Below, in pieces: positions 47,689 through 58,840 of a DNA stretch of 64,000 bases. Source of the stretch: Tetraselmis striata (Eukaryota; Chlorophyta; Chlorodendrophyceae; Chlorodendrales; Chlorodendraceae); NCBI GenBank assembly GCA_006384855.1, contig VCJN01001088.1, positions 1-64,000 on the forward strand, written 5' to 3'. The notes below the pieces were generated by a model that saw nothing but the letters and a program-made list of their open reading frames with translations, did no database searches and was not told where the DNA came from. How positions within the stretch are numbered: position 1 is the first letter of the stretch; every line of letters begins with the position of its first letter. The translations under genes were made by a program, and so were the position numbers.

Positions 47689-49290
47689 GTCGAAGCGCTG
47701 GCGTCACTTTGTCCGAGTGGTGGGCAGCTGCTCGACGCTACCGATACACTAGCATTTCGTAGTGCGCTGCAAGCAGGAGGGAACCCCACCATAATCGCTA
47801 GCGACTACCGAGTCCGCCCGCCGCAATAGTCGCTAACGTCGCGCCGCCGTATGATCCAAAAACCGCAGCGTCGGATTAATTTCAATCCCGTAACGCCTTT
47901 CCGCGGAGCGTTATTAACGTCTTGCTTAAAAACGTGTATATTTGTTTCGCCCCCGTGTGATAAGACGGGCAACAGTGAAATCCTTGCGTCGTCTCTAATA
48001 CGACGGCCGTTTAGGCAGCGGTCTACTTCCGGAAGGCATGCTGGGTAGGCGATGCTCCGTTGTAAAGTCAACAAGCACATTGCCGAAGCATTCTGTAAGA
48101 CTAATTGAAGGTTAGGATTTCCAACACAGTTGGAACACCGTCTAATAAAACACTGCTATTAAATGTACAATTTTAACATCAGTGCTTCAACATATGCGCA
48201 CTGCAAACATAACTAAAAGCAACCATGAAAGGTTGCCAGCAAAAGAGAGACATAAGCTTGAAACAAAGGTCACGCAGGAGGGTAGGGAGCCAAGAACCAA
48301 GGAAGACTGAGCCAAGGGAACCACAAAGTCGCCAAGCTGCCAAGGAACCAAAGGGTCAAGGGAAGCGCTAAGGCCAAGGAACGACCAGAAAGACCGAAAG
48401 GAAAACATGAAACCAATGGGGACCACCGCCCCGGGGTAGGCCATCCATCAGTTGCGGCGAGAACGCTTGCAGCCAAAGCAATGACCCGGGTCATACAACA
48501 CATGCCGAGGAGCGACGCGACGCAGGCGCATGAGCACCATCACGTGCCGTCAAATTATTCCGCACTGGAGCCCATGTTCGAATATGGGAGAAAGAGAAAT
48601 GGCAATTTCTGTTGATGCGTGTACTACCTCATGGAGAAATAGTGATGTACACATATTGCATTCGCACCGGAAAAGTAGCGATCGGGTTGGAATTAGAAAT
48701 CTCGATTTCTCTCGGATTCTGAGAGAAACGGAGCCGATGCGGTCCGACAATATGAGTAGGCGGCTTGACTGTGGGATGGGATCGGCCCGCCCTGCCCCGC
48801 CCAACCTGCTCATCGTTGGTCGGTCTCCGCCCCGCCTCATGTCGGTTTTGATACGTCCGAATATGCATATGACCCGCTGAGTGACTGGGGGGCTAGGGTT
48901 GCGCGGGCTAAGTCAGAGCGGGCGGGAGGGGCGGGGCGCGGTAACAGCCAGTTGGTCGCTGCAGAGAGGAGTCGCGACGACCCGCGGCGGGGGCGGCTGC
49001 GACTCGCCAAGTTCCCGTCCACACCCGTCGGCCGCCTATCTATACGGTATAGCTAGGCGACGGATTCGGTCGACAAAAAGGGGGAGGGGGGAAGGCTGCG
49101 GGTTGCGGCGGCTACGCATCCTCCGCCGCGCCGTCGGTGGGGCTGGCGTCCGGGTGTGGGGCTGACATCATCCCATCCGGTTGTGTTTAGCGACGCCTCG
49201 ACGACGCCCCGACGATGCCCGACTACGAGATGCGCACGGCCCGCCCGTAAGAAGTGAAGCGCGATGTACGAAGTCGTTATTTCTTCTACC
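47689..49290. other. Intergenic with a dispersed repeat, no gene seen
   Basis: 47689-47960 and 48061-49290 show no convincing coding region. 48190-48440 is a purine-rich run built on CCAAGGAA words. 48880-49170 is GC-rich. Confidence 0.45.
47965..48060 (+). repeat. Dispersed repeat copy A
   Basis: The most complete copy of a repeat running from GGGCAACAGTGAAATCCTTG through TACGACGGCCGTTTAGGCAG to GGGTAGGCGATGCTCCGT; related copies lie at 21465 and 31090. Confidence 0.6.
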
Positions 49291-50719
49291 CATTATCGAA
49301 TAGCGGAAAAATGGCCAAAAGGAGCTGAAACCCCTACTTCGCGGAAGAAAGGCCGCCGGATTGAGAGAAATAGGGGCCTGCCTGGCTTTTCCCCCGCTCG
49401 AGAATTGTTTCTACTCCAACGGCAGAAATTGCGACGTCGTACATCGCGATGTACTTCCCACGGGCGCGCAGTTCGCATGCCGTCGCCAGACATCGTTGGC
49501 GCGCTGTCGAGGTGCCGCCAAGCACAATCCGACAGGACGAGGCCAGCCAGACGTCCCCACCCCGCATGCTTGTGAAGCGTGTCGGCGATTTGGTTGGTGA
49601 GGAGGACGCGCCCGATACCCCTGTGGTGGGTGTTGCCGCCGTCGCGTTGCATTCGTGTGAGACTCCGGCGCGTGTGTGTGCGTGAGGGGGGGGGGGGGGG
49701 GGGGAGGGGTCTCTCATGCTGCTGAGCGAGGGCCGATGTTACAACCTCCTAGAGTAACTATATTTGCTGTGTGTCTTTGTACAAACTCACCCATGTAGCA
49801 CGTCATGTTGAGGAAGTCAGTGTCGTCGTAGTGGGTGATGGTGAGATGGGCGGCCTTGGCTTCGATGGAAGAAAAGTTGAGTCGTATGGCTTGCACTGCG
49901 AGGCGGGGCAGCCCTCGGACCGCCCCCTGAGTGCGCCGCACAGTAACCCATCGATGGGGTCCATTTGTTGCTATGTGAATATGCCTACTTATATGATGAT
50001 AAACTTGCCTTGTAGTAATGAGCTAATCATCTGTACCTTTCTAACGGGGGTGAGAGCCCTTCCCTTTGTCGAGGCCGCGAGGGCGCCAACTTGAGTGACG
50101 AGGTCACTGTAGTGTGTTGTGAATTTAGGTTAGTCGAGAGTTCCACGCCCATGACCTTACAAGTGGTGTTAGGTGCGAGGGTCGGTAGCTTGGTGGGTTG
50201 CGACGCAACGGAGACTCTGAGCGACTTGGGCTGCGAGTCCTGGAGGGGTTGCCTCGGCTCCAAAGCGCGCCCGTGAGGGCGCATTTGTCGGGGTTGATGC
50301 GCATCCGCGTGTATTCATTGCATATGGAGAGTTTGCGCATATGTACCCGCAGGTCTGCCAAGCTGTTGCCCGCCACCAGACTGATGTCGTCCGCGGAACC
50401 TTGCCCCGGATAGGCGAGGATATCGGGCATGTTCTAGTCGTACTTGGATACTTACGGTTGATATTGTTAAGTACTGTAATGCAAGTGCAATGGAGAGGCT
50501 TTTAGTTGCATTAAAACCGAATGTTAGAGATCTTTGCATTGCATTGGCATGTATGTAGCGAGCTGGCTAAGTATATTGGTCAGAGCATAGCAGAAGTAAT
50601 AGCCATGGCAGATTGTTGAGAGCAGAAGCGGTAGCCATGACACACTCGTCGGAGGTCTTGAGGATCTTCGGGATATCTTGCATATCAACATTGTCATTGT
50701 TAGCACGGTTAGTCGGTTA

Positions 50720-51694
50720 GGCATGTATGGCACGGGACGTGCTCTACCGGTAGACCGCTCTACCGCCGTAAGTTCTACCCGCACAGCGCGCCACGTCGCA
50801 AAAAATGCAATTCGGCCGTAGAGCGGTCACCCCTAGAGCGGTAGACCGGTCTAGCATTTCGGTGGTAGGGTGGCATCGGTAGCTACCGATGCCACCCCCC
50901 GGTGTACCGCTCTACCGCTCTATTTTGAACGCGGCACCCTGTCGCTGGCGAATCCACCTTCATCGCGCTACCCCGCCTCGCCCGCCGCTCCCTGTAGTCC
51001 GACCGAAACTTCGCGCGGGCAGTACGCGGATTCCACGCCTCACGGCCATGGCTGCGCGCCCGGAATCGCCCCGCGCAGGGAGCCACGGGCGGCCGGTCAA
51101 GCGGCCAGTCAAGCGTGTCCTCTGTTTCCACCCGGCCGATCTCGCCCCGTAGTCGTTTGAAACCTGCCTATCCCCTTGGCTTGATCGCATCCGGAGGGCT
51201 AGCACAGCCCGTTCGCCCGCAGATAGTGCGCCTTGGCAATGGCGCCGACTCGGCGTTTCGGGCGCCGTGGGCGCCGGGCGCCATGCCGTTGTCCCAGCGG
51301 CACATCTCGCCATGTGGTGCGCCCAGCGGGGCACTGCCTCCTAGCGTGTTTCGACCGGAAGGGCATCGCCCCGCTGGCCTTGCTGACCCGTCTCTCTCTG
51401 GATCTCATGTCGCGGGCGGACAGCGCTCAAACGACTTGAGCCCAAGAGACCGAGCAGTAAGTGCGGCTGGTCTTTGCGATGCTCGGTAGGGCGGTAGCGG
51501 CTAGTTTGACCGGTAGAGCTGTTCCCGTGTCATACCATTCTACTGAGGGCTCAAAAAGGAACTGAAAAAGTGAAAAATACTACATGGTGATTGGCTAGTC
51601 GCCATTTGCTTTTTGCGACGTGGCCCGCTGTGCGTGTAGAAATTACGGCGGTAGAGCGGTCTACCGGTAGAGCACGACCCGTGTCATACATGCC
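50720..51694. mobile_element. 975-bp MITE with ~90-bp inverted repeats and TTA target duplication
   Basis: Ends begin GGCATGTATGGCACGGG and, inverted, GGCATGTATGACACGGG; they match for about 88 bp with some six differences. TTA flanks both sides (50717-50719, 51695-51697). A 3-bp TWA duplication and a GGC start fit PIF/Harbinger-type elements. The ends contain repeated CTCTACCGGTAGACC motifs. The interior (50900-51500) is GC-rich with no transposase, so the element is non-autonomous; it may carry captured host DNA. Confidence 0.85.
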
Positions 51695-51920
51695 TTAGTG
51701 ACCATCAATATGTATTAGTACTTGCAGAGGTACGGTACGATACAAATGTCATTATATGGTAGCATATATACGCACGCGGCAGAAAAAAACTAGTGGTGTT
51801 TATGGAGTAACGTGTGTGCATAATTACGCGATTTAGTGGAATATCGGGGTTCGTGGTGCAGTGAGGGTTACGAGCGTAACCCTAACAGATACCCTCGGCT
51901 GCCCAGCCATCGCATGAGTA

Positions 51921-51957
51921 CGATCTTCTTGGAGCCATCGTGGCTCCAAGAAGATCG
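51921..51957. repeat. Perfect 17-bp hairpin inside the RT remnant
   Basis: CGATCTTCTTGGAGCCA, three bases, then its exact reverse complement. It reads as an inverted duplication of the RT segment encoding IFLEP. Confidence 0.95.
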
Positions 51958-53116
51958 TGAACATGAAAGGGGGGAGGTTGCCGCCTTGCAAGGTTCCTCT
52001 GTCGACCGGGATTTGCTGCGTGACACCGTGGTGAGAGACGTAACGCGTGGAGGCCGAAGCGTAGATATAGGGTTTCGCACGCCAGCACGTACGCTTGGGG
52101 CTTTCCCATTCCTCGGTATGTTTGAACATGATGTGGTGGTCGGCGGCGTTGAATGCATCCTTGAATGCATCCTTGAAGTCCGCATACATGACGTCACGGT
52201 CGTGTAGGCTCGCATCCTCTAGGGCCATAATCAATGATGTGAGTGCCAAGTGCGTGCCCATGTACTGATGGAATCCGTGTTGTGGGCTAAGGATGCCCAA
52301 GGTTTCCGCGTATACCGCGCCCCCAAATTTTCCAGAAGTGTCTTCCAAAGCTTGATAACCGTGTTCCTGAGTGCGATGGGGCAATAGTTGTCAATGACGG
52401 TAGACGGAGTCCTTTTTGTGGAGGAGACAGGTGTCGCTAGTGCACTTACCGCCACAACGGAGGGGTGTGTTCGTGTGTGGTCAAGAGGCGGAAGATGTCA
52501 TCATAGATTTCGTGTCGGTCGACTGAGAGGTACTTGAGGATCTCGTTTGGTATATCGTTTGGGCCCGGGGCCTTGCCGATGCCGAGGCTGTGTATGGTTG
52601 GTCAAACATGTCGCTTCGGAGCATGTCCGGTAGGGGCAGAGACGGGACGCCTATCGGAGATGGAGTAGTTGTCTAGATTGTCGGCGTCCGTCCAGGGGGG
52701 GCGCGGCAGTACATCCGAGGTGGCACGGCGGAGCTCCCGCTGAAAGTAGGACTATACGTGGAGGTGCACGACGGCCGGGCCCACCATGACCATGGTGCCG
52801 TCCTCAAGCGTGACGGCATGGGCGCATCTACATACTTTGGCTCGGAGGAGGCACGCTGTGCGTTCAACTCCCTGGGGGAACGCCTTTCTATTTTGTCGTA
52901 CCCGGTATTTTCTTCAGTGCGTTTGATGGCTATGCGTTGTTCCACCATCTCCGCTATCCTGGCCCGTATGGAGGTTTGGCAATGTTTTCGGCACTCCGCC
53001 GGGCTCAGGTGCGGGTGGTCTAGCTTGAGCCAAATGCGGACTTTTGCTTCTGCGATGTATTCTAGTTGGCGCGGGGCTCGGCCTCGTGCACTTCGTGAAT
53101 CCATCGGCGCAGTCAT

Positions 53117-55421
53117 TTAACCGCCTTCTCGGTGCATTTTGGGAGCAATTCCTTCCCCGTGATGATGCCCTCTTTTCGCTCCGGCGGCGCCTCCATATGG
53201 ATGACATGGACGCGTAAGACACGTATGCTTGAAATGAGTTGTTTTGGGGCATGACATGTCTGGGTGCTGCCTGCGCAGCGAGTCCGCAGTTGTAAGGACG
53301 GCACCGCCTGCGCGATACATACTAGCCCAGCAGTCTAGGCTTGACATCCGTGCACTTGGGGGGGAGGGGTCTAATGAACGACATGGCGAGCATGCGGTGT
53401 TTATATGTATGGCAATAACGGTGCACTTTATCGCGGCCATTTACAAACATGGGGTATTTGTTTTTGGCCTGGTATGTACCATAACTAAGTTGTGGAGGAT
53501 ATGAATACCGGGCGGAGGCTGAATACCAGCTGAGGTGGCGGCATTCCGCGATGGAGGTGCGGAGAAGGCAAATAAGGCACGGGCCATGGCAAGCTGTATG
53601 ACTTTGTCAGAGGCGGCAGGCTTGAGCAAGCCACATCGAAAAGTGGATTTGGAGGTGTGACTGTTGTAGGTGAAGCTGCTGCCGGTGACCGTCCCTAATA
53701 ACGCATTGCACGGTCGGCACATGAGAAGGCATGGGATTTTTTCCTCGGCTTTTCAGCGTGTGCATGTGTCTCGAAGCTGGGACTATAGCGGGCCACGGGA
53801 GGACTACATTGCATGGGAGTATGGACGGGGAGGGTAACATTACAAACGTACGTTACAAACGCAAATTATCCCTTTGAACTATTAACCCGTTACATGTTGT
53901 GATTAGTGCTTTCCCATGCATGTGATGACGGCTCTTGTGGTCGGCGCCGCGATGGTGGTGGTTGGCTGCGTCGGTGTCGGCGCTACAATGGTGGTGGTAG
54001 GTAGCGGCATGAGTAGTCGGCGGAATGACTGATGTCGTGGTGGTGGCGGCCCGGGTCGTCGGGGGAACAGCCGCCGTCGTCGTCGTCGCGGCCTGGGTGG
54101 TCGCCGGCGGGACAACCGTGGGGGTGACAGCGTGGATCGTTGGCGTGACACTGGTGGTGGCAGCTTTGATGGTCGCCGGGACATCCACGAGAATTCCAAA
54201 AGGCGAGTACCAGTACATGCGAGAACAAATCCATCGCGAAGAGCAGCTCTCAGTTCTGATGAATCTTTCTAGGAGATAAACACAAACCGCCGCTTGTGTC
54301 AAAAGCGTACGACCATTCCTTTATGTATACCTGGTTGCGATATATATATCCCATTACTACCCCGTTTGCAGTAATCCTTATGAGCCGGCGGCCCTACGGG
54401 TAAGGATTACCCGGTCCACAAAATGGGGGCGGCGAAAAACTGCTGGGCCGGCGGCGGCCCGCGGCCGATGACGATTCACGCACGGCGCGCGCGCCGCCGC
54501 GGCGAATGCCGACCGCCCGATGTGCGCCATCAATCGCGCCGCCCGCAGATAGTCTCGCCGGCACTCTAGGGCATTCCTCACCCGCCGCGACCAACCTCCA
54601 ACCGCCACGTCTCGGTACGGAACGCCTGCCTCGATTCTAATCGCCGTGATCTCTGCGTGCGGGTACACTACTATTTCGGCGTTGCCACCCGTGCCCGCTG
54701 CCCCGCGACCGGCAGTCGTACTGACCCCGCTGCCCCGCCACCTGTCGCCGTTATTTTATTCAAATAATATCTGGCACTTACTCTGCCCCCCGCCCCCTGC
54801 CCCCGCGTCTGCTGCCCCACTTCACGCCCCCCGTCCCGACCATAACTTGCCCAAGAAGACTCCCCAAACGCACGTCTCCCTCCCTCGCTGCTGCCCCTAC
54901 GCCGGCCGTGGCCTCACGGCGTGCTTGCGCTGCCGTTCTCGCCGTACTCAACCACTAACCAGCAACTACGGCCGCCTAGGGCTATCGGCCATCGCGGGGC
55001 CACGTCGCCCCCGCCGACCCTCCGCAACACACCCGCCTGACCTTCGCAGCCTCCTGCAGCCTGGTTTCCCTTGCATTCCTGTGCAGACACCGGTTTGGCA
55101 CAATAGATTGCTTGGGGGTTAGCGCCGCGCACCGGATGGGCTGGGGGAGGCGGGGCGCCAGGGGAGGGAGGGGGGGGGGGGGGGGGGGGGTCCAACCGCC
55201 ACACGGGATCAGGACCTGAGGATCTGAATACTGGGACCCCCCCCCCCCCCCCCCCCCCCCTTCCCCCCTTCTTGTGGGGAGTCGGGCGCATAGCGGGTTA
55301 GATTCTCCTGAACGGGGCTAGCCTCCTGCCCCTTTCTCTAATTTCCCGAATCCCGTCTCTGAAGCCCGTTCCAACCCCCCTCCCTGCATTTGATTCCTCA
55401 GACCATCCGCCTCCCGCCAGC
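53117..55421. other. Decayed DNA and upstream region of the desaturase
   Basis: 53.1-53.85 kb may be the eroded 5' part of the LINE. 54.3-55.4 kb is GC-rich with a G-tract (55170-55190) and a C-tract (55239-55260), and no gene recognised. An AT-rich block TTATTTTATTCAAATAATAT (54752-54771) is the only promoter-like patch before the ATG at 55422. Confidence 0.4.
53950..54190 (-). repeat. Thr/Pro-coding low-complexity stretch
   Basis: Cryptic GTC/GGT trinucleotide repeat. The minus strand reads as mucin-like Thr-Thr-Pro repeats and the plus strand as Val/Ala-rich. There is no start codon or neighbouring domain, so coding status is doubtful. Confidence 0.4.
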
Positions 55422-57916
55422 ATGGGTCGCGGCGGCTACACCAGCACAGCGGCGGTCGCAGCGGGCCCGGAGCCCGCTCAGGGCGCCCAGCAGGCTGCCA
55501 AGCCCGGTGCCGCTGACCCGGGCATCCTGCGCACGCTGCTGCGCGTGGTGCTGGACTTCAACAACTCGGCGGGAGAGAACCGTGCGGAGTACTACAAGGC
55601 ATACCCCCCCTCCCCCCAGCATGACCCATCCAAAGCTTCCTGAGCTGCTGCATACTCCTAGCCTGGCCCTTCAACTGCCATCGTTGCCTGGGGGGGATGT
55701 AGTTGGGCGGCCCTGACTGATCGTCTGCCTCCCGAACCATCAATGTTGTTGGGCGGCCAGGCAGCAGAGGCCGAGGCGGCGGCCAAGGAGGCGGCGGGCC
55801 TGCGCCGCCGAGGCAGCCTCGCCAAGCTGGCGGCCAGCGAGGGGCGCGTTACGCGGGCCGAGGTGGCGCAGCACGCGGAGGTGCACGACTGCTGGATGAT
55901 CATCAAGGGGAAGGTGTACGACGTGACGGACTTTGCGCGCGAGCACCCCGGCGGCCGCGTGATCTACACCTACGCGGGCAAGGACGCCACGGACGTGTTT
56001 GCCGCCTTCCACGGCGGGCCCACGTGGGGCCGGCTGGCGGAGCTGCAGGTGGGGCAGCTCGTGGAGGAGGAGGCCGCGGCGCCGGCGGACCCCATCGTGG
56101 AGGACTTCCGCAAGCTGCGCGCCAAGGTGGCAGCGGAGGGTGCGCCGCAGAACCCCCCCCCCCCCCCCCCCCCCTTCCCGGTTCCTTCTGAGCACACCTC
56201 TCGGCACATAAAAGATATTCAGGGCATCCGCAGCAGTAGCGTGCGCGATGCCTTCCCGTAGGGGCAGCAGTACCTGGACCACGCGCACCGATGCACCCAC
56301 GGGGATTTGTATCCTGAGCGTCGAGTTGGATACACATGTGTCCTGCATTTGCTGGAGTCCCTTTGAAGTTTCGCCAATGCTTGACACCGGACAGGCGGTG
56401 TACTCTTCCGTAGTATCTTTTCGCTCCCAGGCACCAGTGAGACCCGTATTCGGCAGGTTCCTATCCGCAGTGGTGCTTCATCCAGGCAATAGCGAGCTGT
56501 GTTTTTATTTATTTATATACATTTGCACATTTGATATTTAAAAAACAAGAAAGTATTAGTACGCCGCAGCTGCCGTTGGTGCCCTGGGCACACGGCAACC
56601 TGAGAGCCGCCCCATTGTGCCCCCCTCAAAGGCCTGTTCAAGTCAAGCAAGCTGTACTACGCGTACAAGACCGCCTCCACGCTGGCGCTGGCGCTCGCGG
56701 CGTACGCCGTGCTCTCCCTCTGGGGCCGCTCCCTCGCCGGCGCGCTGGCCTCCGCCTTCCTGCTTGGCCTCTTTTGGCAGCAGTGCGGCTGGCTGGCGCA
56801 CGACTTCTGCCACAACCAGGTGCCCCCCTCCTCTCAACCCGACCCTGCCATTTCCCTGGCTGGGTGCACGTGCTGCCATCTTGCCTGGCTCGAGTTTTGC
56901 TTCGTTAATGTATATCTATTATGTTTATGTATCTTCAGGTTTCGCTCTTGTATTCACGCGAACAATGAATAAAAAACAACAACATAGAAATGATAACACA
57001 ACATAACAAAAGCACGGGCAACCTCGCACCTCGCCATGCTGATGGAGGCCCTCTCACTGGCCGAGGGCTGACCTCTTGCGCTCCCATCTGAAACGCGCCG
57101 CAGGTGTTTCAGAACCGGACGTACAACACCTGGGGCGGCTTCCTGGTGGGCTCCGTGTGGGGCGGCTTCAGCGTGGACTGGTGGAAGGGCAAGCACAACA
57201 CGCACCACGCGGCGCCCAACGAGATCACCGCGGGCGGCCTGCCGGTGGACCCCGACGTGGACACGCTGCCGCTGATCGCGTGGAGCCCGGAGCTGCTGGC
57301 CAACGTGCACGACGCCGGCTACCGCGCCTTCATCCGCCTGCAGCACTACCTCTTCTTCCCCCTCCTCTGCTTTGCGCGCATGAGCTGGGCGCAGCAGAGC
57401 GCCGCGCACCCCGGCGACGCGCCCAGGCACACCGCCAACGCGCAGCCGCTCCTCGAGCGCGCCGCCCTCGGCGCGCACTACGCCTGGCTGCTCGCCTTTG
57501 CCTTCAGCCAGCTGCGCCCGCTGCCGGCCGTCGCGTTCCTGGTGGCCGCGCAGATGGCGAGCGGCTTCATGCTCAGCCTCGTCTTTGTGCAGAGCCACAA
57601 CGGCATGGAGATCTACGCGTCGGGCGCCAAGGACTTTTTCAGCGCGCAGCTGGTGTCGACGCGCGACATCTTTGGCGGCCGCCACGCCGGCGCCGGCGCG
57701 CTCGCCGGCCGCTTCAACGACTGGTTCACCGGCGGCCTCAACTACCAGATCGAGCACCACCTGTTCCCCACGATGCCGCGCCACCACCTGCCTGCCGTCG
57801 CGGGCCGCGTGGAGGCGATCTGCGCCAAGCACGGGCTGCCGTACGAGGCGTGCGGCATGGCGGAGGGGACGCGCCGCGTGCTGGCCGCGCTCGCCGACAT
57901 CGCGGCGCTCGCCTAG
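55422..57916 (+). CDS. Cytochrome b5-fused front-end fatty acid desaturase (delta-6/delta-5 type)
   Basis: Inserts a double bond between an existing one and the carboxyl end of a polyunsaturated acyl chain, at the ER membrane, with electrons from its own cytochrome b5 domain. Exons: 55422-55598, 55761-56139, 56632-56819, 57104-57916; about 518 residues, phases consistent. The N-terminal b5 domain has the heme motif HPGG with EVHDCWMIIKGKVYDVTDFA before it. The desaturase part has the three histidine boxes HDFCH, HNTHH and QIEHH; the Gln in the last is diagnostic of front-end enzymes. The end GLPYEACGMAEGTRRVL matches, from memory, the Myrmecia/Lobosphaera delta-6 enzyme. Regiospecificity cannot be read from sequence alone. 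Intron 1 would use a GC donor (AAG before GCATAC). Intron 2 carries a 22-base C tract. Convergent with the kelch gene. Confidence 0.93.
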
Positions 57917-58213
57917 GCAGATAGGAGACCATCTCACCGTCAACTCTCTCCGATCAGTTGGCCCACCGGCTGAGGGAGCGGGGCACCCATGCGTCCCGCT
58001 CTTCCCCCAGCTATCCACGGGCGGCGCCCCACGACTGGGGTGTGAGAGATGCAACAAGCGTCTATTCCCCGGTCCCTGGTTCCCCCCCTGCCTTTTCCTC
58101 CAACACCTTGCACGTTTGCGGCGCTGCTCCCTTGCGCGTGCAGAGATTAGGGTTTTGCGACCCTTTCAAGACAAAGACCTAACCCCACACAGGGCCGCGA
58201 AAAGCTTCTACCA

Positions 58214-58251
58214 TCCAATACCCCGAGCCCTTCATGTTCGGGTATTGGATT
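58214..58251. terminator. Hairpin between convergent genes
   Basis: ATCCAATACCC and GGGTATTGGAT form a perfect 11-bp stem with a 16-base loop, 300 bp past the desaturase stop and 590 bp past the kelch stop. A role in 3'-end formation is inference only. Confidence 0.35.
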
Positions 58252-58435
58252 CCCCCGAATAAAATAAACCCTGCCAGAGGGCACGGGGGAGTGCGGTTGG
58301 GGCTTGCAGCGGCCAGGCTCGTGCATCCGCGGAGAGCGATGCGCGTGTGTGCGCCCCCGCCGGCGTGCCCCGGGTTGTGGTCGGCCAGTACACATCACAT
58401 GACACCACGACCAAACAGGGGCGTCTCAGCGCCGG

Positions 58436-58490
58436 ATTTAGGGTTTTATGTTTAGGGTTTTAAGAGTTTTAGAACCCTAAAACCTGAAAC
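58436..58490. repeat. Telomere-like TTTAGGG motifs
   Basis: GATTTAGGGTTTTATGTTTA then GGGTTTT, followed by the inverse AACCCTAAAACC. Short and degenerate; a Chlorella/plant-type telomere unit. Confidence 0.6.
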
Positions 58491-58840
58491 TAGCCCTGGT
58501 GATGGGAGCGCGGCTGCCGCTCGGTCGTGTTTGTTCCTAGAATACATACTGTGATTACATCAGCGAGCCGGGCTCAGCCCCACATAGGCGCTTGCTCGCC
58601 CTACTACTACCTACTGGTTACCCCTCCCTACGTGGCGGGGGCCACCTCGGCGGGTACTTTGGGCCACTCCCCCAGCTGGCGGAGTAGCGGCGGCTACATA
58701 CATGCGTGACATCGCCAGGGTCAGTCTATCCTTGATTCCAGGGAATCGGATATGATCGGGGTGTCGTCCACATGGACCAGCACCGAGCACATCCTGTACT
58801 CGGGATGGTTGATGGTGTACAGGCGGGTGTCGGAATGGGA

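Larger units (their letters stand above)
50125..53116 (-). mobile_element. Non-LTR retrotransposon (LINE-type RT), broken
   Basis: Minus-strand pieces in order: a region before the polymerase (53116-52673); fingers and palm (about 52455-51833) with DNYCPIALRNTVIKLW, YADFKDAF and RGTLQGGNLPPFMFTIF; and the second half of the palm (50430-50125) with an ADDISL box and INPDKCAL. These are hallmarks of LINE reverse transcriptases. The palm is split by about 1.4 kb that includes a 975-bp MITE, and each piece also carries frameshifts or stops. No endonuclease was convincingly found upstream (53.1-53.8 kb is badly decayed). The 3' end toward 49.3 kb is not defined. Confidence 0.75.

Noticed and set aside
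48187-48444. 85-residue hydrophobic minus-strand frame with an ATG
   Set aside because: It is the antisense of a purine-rich CCAAGGAA low-complexity run, with no splice or neighbour support.
54646-55122. 158-residue Pro/Arg-rich plus-strand frame before the desaturase
   Set aside because: No ATG at its start, no domain, composition explained by C-rich DNA.
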